From Bacillota bacterium (GTDB lineage Bacteria; Bacillota; Clostridia; Lachnospirales; Lachnospiraceae), in contig JAFADH010000030.1 in NCBI GenBank assembly GCA_023424995.1, positions 1 to 16,188 on the forward strand: a DNA stretch of 16,188 nt, written 5' to 3'. The translations under genes and the position numbers were made by a program. Positions 1 to 7,315 of this stretch are shown here, one piece after another. Below the pieces are notes generated by a model. That model made no database searches, had not been told where the DNA came from, and saw only the letters and a program-made list of their open reading frames with translations. Numbering within the stretch: position 1 is the stretch's first letter; each line of letters starts with the position of its first letter.

Positions 1-822
1 AGGCTTCACTTTGAAGAGATTCTCCGGTTAGCGGCAAGCATCACTGTCGCCAGACTGCTTGAACGGGATGATTTTCAGGGAAGATTCAAAAGGAATGAAC
101 CCATCGGGCTCCATGAATTTTTCTATCCGCTGATGCAGGCATATGATTCGGTTGAAATTAATGCGGATATTGAACTGGGAGGTACGGATCAGACCTTCAA
201 TATACTGATGGGCCGCAATCTGCAGGGCAGCATGGGGAAAGAGCGCCAGATCGCACTTTTTATGCCGCTTTTGGAGGGCCTTGACGGAATTGAGAAGATG
301 AGCAAGAGTCTGGGCAATTATATCGGAATTTATGAACCGGCGGAAGTTATGTTCAAGAAAGTGATGGAGATACCGGATCATCTGATGATACGTTATTATG
401 AATTAGTCACCGACGAACATCCGGACCGGATCGCAGAGCTTAAGGAGCAGCTGGAACAGGGAAGAAATCCAAGAGACTGTAAGCTGGAGCTGGCCGGCAT
501 AATTACAAATTTATATCATGGCAGTGAAGAAACGGCAAAGGCGAAGGAATATTTTCATACCGTATTCCAGAAAGGCGAGCTGCCGGATAATATGCCGGAG
601 ATCCTTGTACCCGGTGATGTGAAGACGCTCATGGACATCATTCCCTATCTGACCCGTAACGGAAGTATTCCCTCCGCCAGTGAATTCCGCAGACTTGTTA
701 AGCAGGGCGGAGTACAGGTTGATCAGGTTAAGGCGGAGGAACTGGATGAGCAGGTATTGACAGATGGCTCAGTTATAAGAATTGGCAGGAAGAAGTTTGT
801 AAGAGTCATTATAAAGGAGTAA
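1..822 (+). CDS. tyrS: Tyrosyl-tRNA synthetase, C-terminal part (5' end outside window)
   Basis: Charges tRNA-Tyr with tyrosine in the cytoplasm (class I aminoacyl-tRNA synthetase). The frame is open from base 1, so the N-terminal HIGH-containing part lies upstream. Visible parts are the block ARLLERDDF at the left edge, the tyrosine/tRNA-site stretch GGTDQTFNILMGR (about 179-217), the class I signature KMSKS at 295-309, and a C-terminal S4-like RNA-binding domain (RLVKQGGVQVD to the end). A KMSKS loop with LLERDDF points to the TyrZ-like branch rather than the E. coli-like TyrS with KFGKT; the symbol tyrS is used in the general sense. It ends with TAA at 820-822, and the next gene starts 79 bases on. 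No convincing terminator was seen after it. Confidence 0.96.
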   Translation, partial: RLHFEEILRLAASITVARLLERDDFQGRFKRNEPIGLHEFFYPLMQAYDSVEINADIELGGTDQTFNILMGRNLQGSMGKERQIALFMPLLEGLDGIEKMSKSLGNYIGIYEPAEVMFKKVMEIPDHLMIRYYELVTDEHPDRIAELKEQLEQGRNPRDCKLELAGIITNLYHGSEETAKAKEYFHTVFQKGELPDNMPEILVPGDVKTLMDIIPYLTRNGSIPSASEFRRLVKQGGVQVDQVKAEELDEQVLTDGSVIRIGRKKFVRVIIKE

Positions 823-901
823 GTTTAACTTGATTTATGTATTGATAATGTGCTAATGTAATTTGAATGAGTTGATGCACAGTAGAAAGGAGTCAGACGA
901 G

Positions 902-1645
902 ATGGAGAAAAAATTGCGAATCACCGTATGGAATGAATACAGGCATGAAAAGATAAATGAGGAGGTAAAAAGAATATATCCGCAGGGAATCCATAATACA
1001 ATTGCGGATATTTTCCGCGGCAATGAGGAATATGAGATCCGGACGGCCGCATTGGATGAGCCCGAGCATGGATTAACATCGGAGGTATTAGATCAAACGG
1101 ATATCCTTTTTTGGTGGGGGCATGCCGCACATGAAGAAGTTAGAGATGATATCGTGGACAGAATCTGCAGCCGTGTTTTAAGCGGTATGGGATTGGTCCT
1201 GCTTCATTCGGCCCATCATGCAAAGATATTCAGGAAGCTTATGGGAACAAGCTGCAATCTCAGATGGAGAGAAGCCGGTGAGAAAGAACGGTTGTGGGTA
1301 GTGGAGCCGGGGCATCCCATTACTGAAAATATTGGCGACTATATTGAGCTGCCCCAGGAAGAGATGTACGGTGAGGCCTTTGAAATACCAAAACCGGATG
1401 AACTTGTATTCGTCAGCTGGTTTGAAGGCGGTGAAGTATTCCGCAGCGGCTGCTGTTATTACCGGGGCCGCGGGAAGATATTTTACTTCAGGCCGGGTCA
1501 TGAAGCATATCCAACCTATCATAACCCGGATATTCAGCAGGTGCTTAAGAATGCAGCCAGATGGGCGGCACCTGTCGGAAGACCGAATGCAAGACTGGAT
1601 TTTGCCCCGAATGTGGAACCCCTGGAGGAATTAAAGCAAAGATAA
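902..1645 (+). CDS. ThuA-like (trehalose utilization family) protein
   Basis: A 247-residue protein of the ThuA family, which has a class I glutamine-amidotransferase-like fold and often sits in sugar-utilization loci; the reaction is not established. Family blocks seen are the N-terminal strand RITVWNEYRHEK, the FWWGHAAH turn, LVLLHSAHHAK where amidotransferases carry their nucleophile elbow, the GHPIT block, and the C-terminal FYFRPGHEAYPTYHNPDIQQ followed by the final helix. The start at 902 is chosen because AAAGGAG at 886-892 lies 9 bases before it; an in-frame ATG at 863 lacks a site and adds residues unlike the family. No sugar gene lies nearby, so its substrate cannot be guessed from context. 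Confidence 0.9.
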   Translation: MEKKLRITVWNEYRHEKINEEVKRIYPQGIHNTIADIFRGNEEYEIRTAALDEPEHGLTSEVLDQTDILFWWGHAAHEEVRDDIVDRICSRVLSGMGLVLLHSAHHAKIFRKLMGTSCNLRWREAGEKERLWVVEPGHPITENIGDYIELPQEEMYGEAFEIPKPDELVFVSWFEGGEVFRSGCCYYRGRGKIFYFRPGHEAYPTYHNPDIQQVLKNAARWAAPVGRPNARLDFAPNVEPLEELKQR

Positions 1646-1674
1646 TTCCGTTGATATATTACCGGATTCTACGA

Positions 1675-1746
1675 TTGATTTGATGAAAAAGGTAATTGAT
1701 TTGATAAAATAAGGTAATTAATTTGATGAAATAAGGTAATTGAATT
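1675..1746. repeat. Three-copy 21-22 bp tandem repeat
   Basis: Units at 1675-1695, 1696-1717 and 1718-1739 follow the pattern TTGATTTGATRAAATAAGGT plus AA, and a truncated fourth copy begins at 1740. The copies differ by a few substitutions and one deletion. The spacing is about two helical turns. It lies just after the ThuA-like gene in a 380-base gap (1646-2026). Confidence 0.85.
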
Positions 1747-1758
1747 CATATTCCATAT

Positions 1759-1794
1759 ATAAAGCTAAGATAAATCATAAAGCTAAGATAAATC
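1759..1794. repeat. Perfect 18-bp direct repeat, two copies
   Basis: ATAAAGCTAAGATAAATC occurs at 1759-1776 and again, without mismatch, at 1777-1794. It follows a different tandem array by 12 bases. The identity of the copies suggests recent slippage or duplication; function unknown. Confidence 0.9.
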
Positions 1795-1826
1795 TGTCCG
1801 GAATGGTACGGTCCTTGTGCGGGTTG

Positions 1827-1855
1827 TTGCAGTCATTGCCTGTTATACGGATAAT
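1827..1855 (+). promoter_or_regulatory. Candidate sigma-A promoter for the DUF4491 gene
   Basis: TTGCAG at 1827-1832 and GATAAT at 1850-1855 are separated by 17 bases. Transcription would start near 1862, giving a leader of about 165 bases. ACGGATA at 1847-1853 can pair with TATCCGT at 1891-1897, of unclear meaning. Apart from this and the two repeat arrays, nothing else was seen in 1646-2026. Confidence 0.4.
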
Positions 1856-2026
1856 TTCTTAAAAATCCGAAAATAAAAACAGATTTACGGTATCCGTGCT
1901 CATATTAGAATAGAATATTCATAATTGGGAAAAATCTACCATAATGAGCGGTATCACTGATGTAAATCATAATTGATACAGGAGCATGTGAATATGGTGT
2001 ATTATGATACCGGAAAGGAGCTTAAT

Positions 2027-2341
2027 ATGAATTATGAAGGAATAATTATAGGAGCGGGGACTTTTTTTATCATAGGAATACTGCATCCGGTGGTTATTAA
2101 GACGGAATATTACATTGGGACCAAAGCCTGGCCAATATTCTTTATCGCCGGAATAATATGCGCAAGCTTATCCTTCTTTTTCGATATACCGGGAATATCA
2201 GCTTTGCTGGCAGTTTTAGGTTTTTCACTGTTATGGAGTGTTCGGGAGCTTTTTGATCAGGAGAAACGAGTGGAAAAAGGCTGGTTTCCGGCCAATCCCC
2301 AAAAAATATGCTTACCCCAGAGAAAGTCAGCAGTTGAATAA
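2027..2341 (+). CDS. DUF4491 family small membrane protein
   Basis: A 104-residue protein with three hydrophobic stretches: GIIIGAGTFFIIGILHPVVI (about residues 4-23), a middle one around AWPIFFIAGIICASLSFFF (33-51) and a third around ISALLAVLGFSLLWSV (55-70). A charged tail EQEKRVEKGWFPANP-like (here DQEKRVEKGWFPANP) follows, the signature I associate with DUF4491. The function of the family is unknown; it should sit in the cytoplasmic membrane. The start at 2027 is chosen for AAAGGAG at 2014-2020 six bases upstream; an in-frame ATG-less extension back to 1973 has no site. It is a single-gene unit closed by the terminator at 2370-2415. Confidence 0.85.
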   Translation: MNYEGIIIGAGTFFIIGILHPVVIKTEYYIGTKAWPIFFIAGIICASLSFFFDIPGISALLAVLGFSLLWSVRELFDQEKRVEKGWFPANPQKICLPQRKSAVE

Positions 2342-2369
2342 AGCCTGTGTTTGAGTATAGTTTATATTG

Positions 2370-2415
2370 AACAGCACTCCTGTTCCAAGGTTTGGAGCAG
2401 AGGTGCTGTTTTTTT
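2370..2415 (+). terminator. Strong intrinsic terminator after DUF4491 gene
   Basis: AACAGCAC at 2370-2377 pairs with GTGCTGTT at 2403-2410. The stem continues inward (CCTGTTCC with GGAGCAG) to about 17 positions with wobble pairs and one mismatch, a loop near AAGGTTT, and a T-run at 2409-2415. Confidence 0.9.
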
Positions 2416-2520
2416 GCTTATGCTTGCTATTACAGATTGATATAATTACAATAGCAGTGCAGGAAATGTTTTGAATGATGATATGCGTTATACTGAAATC
2501 ACCGTACGGGGAGGTGCACT

Positions 2521-3831
2521 ATGCAGGCATATGAGATCATAAAGACCGGAATTAATTATATCGAACAGAATCTAAAGACAGATATTACCGCCGATGAACT
2601 GGCAGCGATGGCAGGTTATTCAACCTTTCATTATTATCGTTTATTCTCATCGGCAGTGGGGATGCCTATCGCAAGCTATATCCTGAAACGCAGGCTGGAT
2701 CATGCCCTTGGGGAGATCGCCGTGGGAAGAAAAGCGGTTGATGTGGTCTTAGAGTATGGCTTTGATACTTATGCCGGGTTTTATAAGGCTTTTATCAGGA
2801 TGTATGGCTGCTCTCCAAAGAAATATTTATCGATCTATAAAAATCATAAACCAATAAAACCGGAGGTAATAGATATGTATAACGAAAAAGAACTGCGTAA
2901 AATACTTAAAAAATGGGACATGGAAGAAGCTGTTAAGATCAACGATGTCTATATAATGAACGGAACTGCAAAATCGAATACGGTCTGGGCGATAGGCAGC
3001 GATTATTATCTGAAAACCGGCAAACGTGAACAGCTGATCAAAAACCTTAAGATTGCCAAGGCTCTGAACAGACATGGCTTTCAATCGGCTATGCCGGTTA
3101 TTACACGGGATGGCAGCGATTATGCGGATGGTACGGAGGTTTTTGTTCTTACTCACCGGTTGCCCGGCGGTCCGTTGGATAAGTCCGTACGCTATGGAAG
3201 CAACCGGTTCGAATACGGCGAAAAATACGGAAGGAGCATTGCCGGGCTTCACCGGGCATTAATAGAAATACAAAGTGATATAGCCCCGGATGATGTTAAC
3301 CCCTATCAGGTCGTTACGGATTGGGCGCTGCCGAATGTCCGTCAGCAGAATAGCCAGTGGAATATGGGGCTTACGGAAGAATTTTTCCAGGATTATATTA
3401 ATACCTTCGGAGCACAGATCGGACGGCTGCCAAAGCAGCTTATCCATCGTGATCCTAATCCGGATAATATCTTATTTGATGGCGGTGAGGTAAGCGGATT
3501 CCTCGACTTTGATATCAGTGAAATCAATGTCAGGCTGTGGGATGTGTGCTATTGCACCACGGGAATATTAAGCGAATCGGGTGAGGAAGATTATGATAAA
3601 TGGTTTGATATCCTCAGCGGAGTACTGCATGGTTATGATGACGGGAACAGCTTAACGTCCGAAGAGAAGCAGGCAGTGTATTATGTGATTTGCTCTATAC
3701 AGATGATATTCATTGCATATTGCGAAGAGCAGGAGCTGAAGCAGCTTGCAAAGACTAACCGCAACATGCTTAGGTTTATCGCCGGTAACAAGGATAAAAT
3801 CCTTCGAATATCAGAAAAAACCAATTCGTAA
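2521..3831 (+). CDS. AraC-type HTH domain fused to aminoglycoside-phosphotransferase-like kinase
   Basis: A 436-residue fusion. Residues 1-107 form a complete AraC/XylS DNA-binding domain with two helix-turn-helix units (ITADELAAMAGYSTFHYYRL, then VVLEYGFDTYAGFYKAF ending in the typical GCSPKKY). Residues 119-436 form an APH/choline-kinase-like domain: the catalytic loop is HRDPNPDN (H309, D311, N316), followed by the metal-binding LDFD (D329/D331). It may be a regulator that senses or phosphorylates a small molecule, or a kinase carrying its own repressor; the substrate is unknown, and antibiotic resistance should not be assumed. GGGGAGG at 2508-2514 sets the start, six bases before the ATG. 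A weak -10 (TATACT, 2489-2494) lies upstream. A second translation start lies at the domain junction. Confidence 0.92.
   Translation: MQAYEIIKTGINYIEQNLKTDITADELAAMAGYSTFHYYRLFSSAVGMPIASYILKRRLDHALGEIAVGRKAVDVVLEYGFDTYAGFYKAFIRMYGCSPKKYLSIYKNHKPIKPEVIDMYNEKELRKILKKWDMEEAVKINDVYIMNGTAKSNTVWAIGSDYYLKTGKREQLIKNLKIAKALNRHGFQSAMPVITRDGSDYADGTEVFVLTHRLPGGPLDKSVRYGSNRFEYGEKYGRSIAGLHRALIEIQSDIAPDDVNPYQVVTDWALPNVRQQNSQWNMGLTEEFFQDYINTFGAQIGRLPKQLIHRDPNPDNILFDGGEVSGFLDFDISEINVRLWDVCYCTTGILSESGEEDYDKWFDILSGVLHGYDDGNSLTSEEKQAVYYVICSIQMIFIAYCEEQELKQLAKTNRNMLRFIAGNKDKILRISEKTNS
2862..2877 (+). promoter_or_regulatory. Internal ribosome binding site and ATG at the AraC/APH junction
   Basis: GGAGG at 2862-2866 is followed after eight bases by an in-frame ATG at 2875-2877 (codon 119). 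Translation from here would give a free 318-residue kinase domain (MYNEKELRKILKKW...). The spacing is normal for a real start and it falls exactly in the linker between the two domains. Confidence 0.55.
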
Positions 3832-3930
3832 TAAATATAAATCCAATTGGGGGAAATGTATGACCGGCCATTGGCGATGGCACTGGGAAGCCGGCACAGA
3901 TGCTTCCTGACGGCCGTTCAATATCCGGGG

Positions 3931-3973
3931 AAAAGGGCGGACACCGCTTATTCTGCGATGTCCACCCTTTTTA
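3931..3973. terminator. Bidirectional terminator between AraC-APH gene and dps
   Basis: AAAAGGGCGGACA (3931-3943) pairs with TGTCCACCCTTTT (3959-3971) with one C/A mismatch and a 15-base loop. T-runs are present on both strands, which fits its position between two convergent genes. Confidence 0.85.
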
Positions 3974-4016
3974 AACTTTATTTTGGATATTAAGATAATT
4001 CTTTCAGTCCGAAAAC

Positions 4017-4457
4017 TCAGGCGATGTAGGACTTCAGCATCCAGAGAAGCTTCTGGTACTCGGCCAGATAGCCGGTGAACAGATCGGCGGTGGCGACGTC
4101 ATCCTCTTCCTCGGCCAGCTTGACGATCTCCTTGGTATCATGAATCCAGTACTCCACATCGGAAATCAGGGCCGTAACGGTATCATCCGAGGATATGGGA
4201 GTATCCTCCAGTTCCTTGACGGAAGTCAGAGCCAGGGCTTTCTTCAGGCTGGCTACGGGAGAACCTCCCAGAGCCAGCAGCCGTTCAGCCACCTCGTCCA
4301 TAATCTCGGCTGTCTGGTCATAAAGCTCCTCCAGTTTGGCGTGAAGGGTGAAAAAGCTGCGTCCCTTGACATACCAGTGCAGGTTGTGAAGCTTAATATA
4401 CATGACCTGCTGATTAGCCAGATATTCATTGAGTTTATCGTGTAAATTCTTGTCCAT
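4017..4457 (-). CDS. dps: Dps family ferritin-like DNA-protection protein
   Basis: A 146-residue mini-ferritin; the family forms 12-subunit shells that oxidize and store iron using peroxide, protecting DNA from Fenton chemistry. The inter-subunit ferroxidase ligands fall at the expected spacing: H27 (in LHNLHW), H39 (in FFTLHAKLEE), E43, D54 and E58 (in IMDEVAERL). The length fits the family. The start at 4457 is chosen for AAGGAGG (complement of 4466-4472) eight bases before it; the frame extends to 4508 but without a better site. It lies 93 bases downstream of the superoxide dismutase gene on the same strand, so the two may be read together, though dps also has its own extended -10 element. 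Confidence 0.95.
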   Translation of the reverse strand: MDKNLHDKLNEYLANQQVMYIKLHNLHWYVKGRSFFTLHAKLEELYDQTAEIMDEVAERLLALGGSPVASLKKALALTSVKELEDTPISSDDTVTALISDVEYWIHDTKEIVKLAEEEDDVATADLFTGYLAEYQKLLWMLKSYIA

Positions 4458-4498
4458 GGGTATATCCTCCTTCATGAAATGATATTCTTTATGATGTG

Positions 4499-4507
4499 AG
4501 TATATCA
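4499..4507 (-). promoter_or_regulatory. Extended -10 promoter for dps
   Basis: On the minus strand the sequence reads TGATATACT, a TGn extended -10 (TATACT at 4499-4504). No good -35 is present. The start codon lies about 42 bases downstream. Confidence 0.5.
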
Positions 4508-4550
4508 CGGTTGAAGATTATTATTCCGTAACTTCATCACTTAACGGATA

Positions 4551-5171
4551 TTAAGCGCTGATAGCCCGTTCATAGTTATCCGCTACGGCTTTCCAGTCAA
4601 CCACGTTGAAGAAAGCTTTGACATAGTCGGCCCGGAGATTTTTATACTTAAGATAATAAGCATGCTCCCAGACATCAATACCCAGAATGGGAGTCAGTCC
4701 TCCGCCCTCCATCAGGGGATTATCCTGGTTGGCGCTGGAGGAGAGCACAAGCTTTCCGTCCCGGCCGGCTGAAAGCCAGCCCCAGCCGGATCCAAACTGT
4801 CCGACAGCCAGACGGCTGAGCTCATCCTGAAAGGCGGAGAAGCTGCCGAAAGTCTTCTCAAGTAAGCTGCCGAAAGCACCGTCCGGTTCACCGCCGCCGG
4901 AAGGGCTCATGGTGCCGAAGTAAAGGTTGTGATTGTAGAAGCCGCCGCCGTTATTGCGGATGGCTTTGCGCAAGGCTTCATCAGGAAGGCTGTTCAGGGA
5001 GGAGAGAAGAATACTGATCTCTTTATCCGCAACACCGGCCTTCTGGGCTGCGTCATTTAAATTCTTGGTATAGGCGGCATGATGCTTGGTATAATGGGTC
5101 TCCATGGTAAGAGCATCAATATGGGGCTCCAGGGCATCAAACGTATAAGGTAATTGAATCTGATTATACAT
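4551..5171 (-). CDS. sodA: Superoxide dismutase, Mn type (Fe/Mn family)
   Basis: Converts superoxide to oxygen and hydrogen peroxide in the cytoplasm; 206 residues, normal length. The four metal ligands are visible: H26 (METHYTKHH), H81 (GFYNHNLYF), D166 and H170 (GIDVWEHAYYLKY). The Mn form is favoured because the second-shell glutamine comes from the C-terminal domain (SANQDNPL, Q149) while the N-terminal position is glycine; cambialistic use of iron remains possible. AAAGGAGG sits just before the ATG. Peroxide made here can be consumed by Dps, encoded directly downstream. A strong promoter and a 16-bp dyad lie upstream. Confidence 0.97.
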   Translation of the reverse strand: MYNQIQLPYTFDALEPHIDALTMETHYTKHHAAYTKNLNDAAQKAGVADKEISILLSSLNSLPDEALRKAIRNNGGGFYNHNLYFGTMSPSGGGEPDGAFGSLLEKTFGSFSAFQDELSRLAVGQFGSGWGWLSAGRDGKLVLSSSANQDNPLMEGGGLTPILGIDVWEHAYYLKYKNLRADYVKAFFNVVDWKAVADNYERAISA

Positions 5172-5227
5172 AAAGTTTCCTCCTTTCGTTTCGAACTTTA
5201 TATTAGGTAAAATGCAACTGTTATTCA

Positions 5228-5243
5228 GTTAGCATGTGCTAAC
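5228..5243. promoter_or_regulatory. Operator-like palindrome in the sodA promoter
   Basis: GTTAGCATGTGCTAAC has perfect 7-bp arms (GTTAGCA/TGCTAAC) around a 2-base centre. It lies just downstream of the predicted sodA transcription start, where a bound protein would block transcription. The TTAGC...GCTAA half-sites resemble operators of DtxR/MntR-type metal regulators; the identity of the regulator is inferred. Confidence 0.6.
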
Positions 5244-5258
5244 CATCATTGTGATTTT

Positions 5259-5286
5259 ATTGTACCACGGATATCAGGAAAGTCAA
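5259..5286 (-). promoter_or_regulatory. sodA promoter
   Basis: On the minus strand TTGACT (5281-5286) and TACAAT (5259-5264) are separated by 16 bases, close to the sigma-A consensus. The predicted leader is about 80 bases and contains the palindrome at 5228-5243. Confidence 0.7.
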
Positions 5287-5393
5287 GCACCCATCGAATA
5301 TTTTTATTTCAAATTTATTTTCGGTTTGCAGAACGGCTTCGGTAGAAATGCATCATCAGTATCCAACTCATTCGCTGGCATCTAACCGCAAGT

Positions 5394-5453
5394 ACAGAGG
5401 GCAATTCTTTTGTACGAAGCTTCACCTCAAGGAGGAGGTAATATGCCCTCTGT
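5394..5453. other. Nested inverted repeat enclosing a ribosome binding site and ATG
   Basis: ACAGAGGGCA (5394-5403) pairs perfectly with TGCCCTCTGT (5444-5453). Inside, ACCTC (5424-5428) pairs with GAGGT (5435-5439). There is no T-run on either side, so it is not an ordinary terminator for the anti-sigma gene ending at 5478. In plus-strand RNA the inner hairpin covers a strong AAGGAGGAGG and the outer stem covers the ATG at 5443 that opens a 43-codon frame (5443-5574). The remainder of 5172-5477 holds the sodA promoter and operator. Confidence 0.6.
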
Positions 5454-5477
5454 CTGTTGCACTTATTATAGATATGA

Positions 5478-6851
5478 TTATTTGATATCAATAATAAGCG
5501 GCTCCTCCAATGACTGGACCGGTGATAATGTCCAACGTATTTTATATTTGTTTTCCATAAAATCCTTAAGCTGATAGTTAACATTATAATAATTTAACTC
5601 ATCACCGAACCAGTTAGTCGTCCAGGTGTTAAAGGAGTAAATATTGCCGTCCATATCATGATATTGGGAGGATATTGGTTCAGATACATTATTTATCCTG
5701 TCGGAGTTAACTTTTAAAGTGAAATGTAATGTGTTATCAATAAGCTCCATCTTCTCCACCGAGATATCTTCCGGTATATTCGTAATGGTCTTTTCTTTCA
5801 GGTCGAACTCACCATACAGCCGGTTTTTATCAATGAAAGAAAAGTCTGTTATATACATCGTAAGATGCTCTGCATCCGAGAAGTAGCTGCTTTCAAAATA
5901 GAGTGCTCCGATATCAAAAGAATCAATGCTGCCGGTTGCCGTGATTCCATGCGTGCGATTATCATATATGATACCGTTCTCATCCTTAAAATAAACCAGC
6001 AACTCGTCCAGAACAGCGCTGTTATCAGTATCACAATCCAGGTAGAGCCTTGTTTTGGTGGGGTAAATGTTCAAACAATCCAGATAAATGCGCTGTCCTT
6101 TAATCGAAATCCACTTCTGAAGTGAAACCGTTGTTACAGCACCGGTGAATTTTTCATTCGGTATAAGTTCAAATGAAAAATCATAGTCAATACCGTCCGT
6201 GGTGTTATTCTCAATGGCAGGACTTTCACCGTCCTCGGGTAATATTGCCTCCTTAAACTCATGGAAATCATCGGTTTTGTTAATTGTTATATTAAATAAT
6301 ATTTTGTCCGGTATTGCGGTATCGGGATCGGTAAACTCTATTTGTATTTCCTCCAGCTTTCCGGCTTCATACATCGTATCAAAAACTAAAGCGGCAGCCA
6401 GCTGCCTGCGGTCCCCATTAAGTAGATTAAAATGATAGATACCGGCTTCGACAGGTGCATCAACCTTGAAGAAGATAGAGATATGCCCGGCATCCAGTAT
6501 CATATATTCCACTGTGACAGTGACATCGTCCTTGGTCTGACTTTCCCCAATCATTTGGTAATAGTCATTTTCAACTGCCAGCTTCAGGCTTGGATCAAAG
6601 GCTGCTGCTGCAACCAGATCCCTAAGAATAGGTACATTGCTCATGGCTAAAGCTGCTTTGGGGAATAAATTGACCAATAATATAAATAAAAGTATGATGG
6701 AGCAGAAGGATAGGACAGGAGCCTTCCACAGGATGGACTGATGCTTATGATGTTTTGCCCGTTTTACCGCTCTTGTGACGATGTAATCTAATTCAGCCGG
6801 AGTCTGTTCCAGGGTATTTTTCAAATCTTCAAATTCTTCCTTGCGATTCAT
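5478..6851 (-). CDS. Membrane anti-sigma factor with DUF4179 ectodomain
   Basis: A 457-residue protein with a short cytoplasmic N-terminus (residues 1-42, rich in charged residues, probably the sigma-binding part), one membrane segment (about 44-64, around VLSFCSIILLFILLVNLF), and a large outside part. The outside part begins with the ALAMSNVPILRDLVAAAAFD block and VENDYYQMIGESQTKDDVTVTVEYMILD, typical of the DUF4179 family, and continues with a beta-rich C-terminal region. Its start codon overlaps the stop of the sigma gene by 4 bp (ATGA), so the two are translationally coupled. By analogy with such pairs it should hold the sigma factor at the membrane until an envelope signal releases it; that signal is unknown. 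Confidence 0.88.
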   Translation of the reverse strand: MNRKEEFEDLKNTLEQTPAELDYIVTRAVKRAKHHKHQSILWKAPVLSFCSIILLFILLVNLFPKAALAMSNVPILRDLVAAAAFDPSLKLAVENDYYQMIGESQTKDDVTVTVEYMILDAGHISIFFKVDAPVEAGIYHFNLLNGDRRQLAAALVFDTMYEAGKLEEIQIEFTDPDTAIPDKILFNITINKTDDFHEFKEAILPEDGESPAIENNTTDGIDYDFSFELIPNEKFTGAVTTVSLQKWISIKGQRIYLDCLNIYPTKTRLYLDCDTDNSAVLDELLVYFKDENGIIYDNRTHGITATGSIDSFDIGALYFESSYFSDAEHLTMYITDFSFIDKNRLYGEFDLKEKTITNIPEDISVEKMELIDNTLHFTLKVNSDRINNVSEPISSQYHDMDGNIYSFNTWTTNWFGDELNYYNVNYQLKDFMENKYKIRWTLSPVQSLEEPLIIDIK

Positions 6852-7315
6852 CCTTCTACCTCCAATTCCAACCTTAAGAGAGACAAAGCCTTGCGTTGTC
6901 TTGTTGCTACGGTACCCTGGGGCAATTTTAGAATGCCGGCAGTTTCGGCCAGGGTATATCCATTAAAATATCTCAGGTTAATTATGATCTGCAGCTCCTC
7001 CGGCAGTCTGTCAATCGCATCCTTTAAAGGAAGGGAATCAAAATCAACCTGTTCCCGTACGGGTATTTCAGCCTGACGGTCAATTTTTCTTAACCGTCTT
7101 AATTCTTTCCGGCATACATTAATCAGAATACTTGTGGTCCATGTCTTGAAATATTCAGAATGCTTTAATTGCCTGAGGTTCTTATATGCACGAAATATAG
7201 TTTCGTCCACAGCCTCAAGTGCTTCTGCTTCGCTTTTTAAATAAATATAAGCAATGCGGTACAACCGGTGCTTGATTGAATCAATTTCTGTTATGAACTT
7301 ATCTTCGGACATCAT
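6848..7315 (-). CDS. ECF-like RNA polymerase sigma factor
   Basis: A 155-residue sigma-70 family protein with only regions 2 and 4. Region 2 spans about residues 10-75 (YRIAYIYLKSEAEALEAVDE, then KHSEYFKTWTTSILINVCRK). Region 4 spans about 100-150 (LPEELQIIINLRYFNGYTLA, then the helix-turn-helix GILKLPQGTVATRQRKAL). It directs core polymerase to a small regulon that probably includes its own operon. The start at 7315 has AAAGGAA (complement of 7324-7330) eight bases upstream; the next codon is also ATG. It overlaps the anti-sigma gene by 4 bp. I could not identify a convincing ECF-type promoter upstream. Confidence 0.92.
   Translation of the reverse strand: MMSEDKFITEIDSIKHRLYRIAYIYLKSEAEALEAVDETIFRAYKNLRQLKHSEYFKTWTTSILINVCRKELRRLRKIDRQAEIPVREQVDFDSLPLKDAIDRLPEELQIIINLRYFNGYTLAETAGILKLPQGTVATRQRKALSLLRLELEVEG

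Noticed and set aside
2521..3831. Aminoglycoside resistance gene
   Set aside because: The kinase fold is shared by many small-molecule kinases; fusion to an AraC domain and lack of close subfamily motifs do not support a drug-resistance call.
4508..4550. Possible Fur/PerR box (ATAATAATC) between sodA and dps
   Set aside because: Only a short AT-rich half-site; no second half of a proper dyad.
5300..5390. Short minus-strand frame reading MPANELDTDDAFLPKPF, like the end of a response-regulator receiver domain
   Set aside because: Only 25 codons, no upstream receiver sequence in the same frame; the resemblance is probably chance.
5315..5584. 89-residue minus-strand frame overlapping the anti-sigma 3' end
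   Set aside because: It overlaps a clear gene in another frame, has no ribosome binding site and no recognisable domain.
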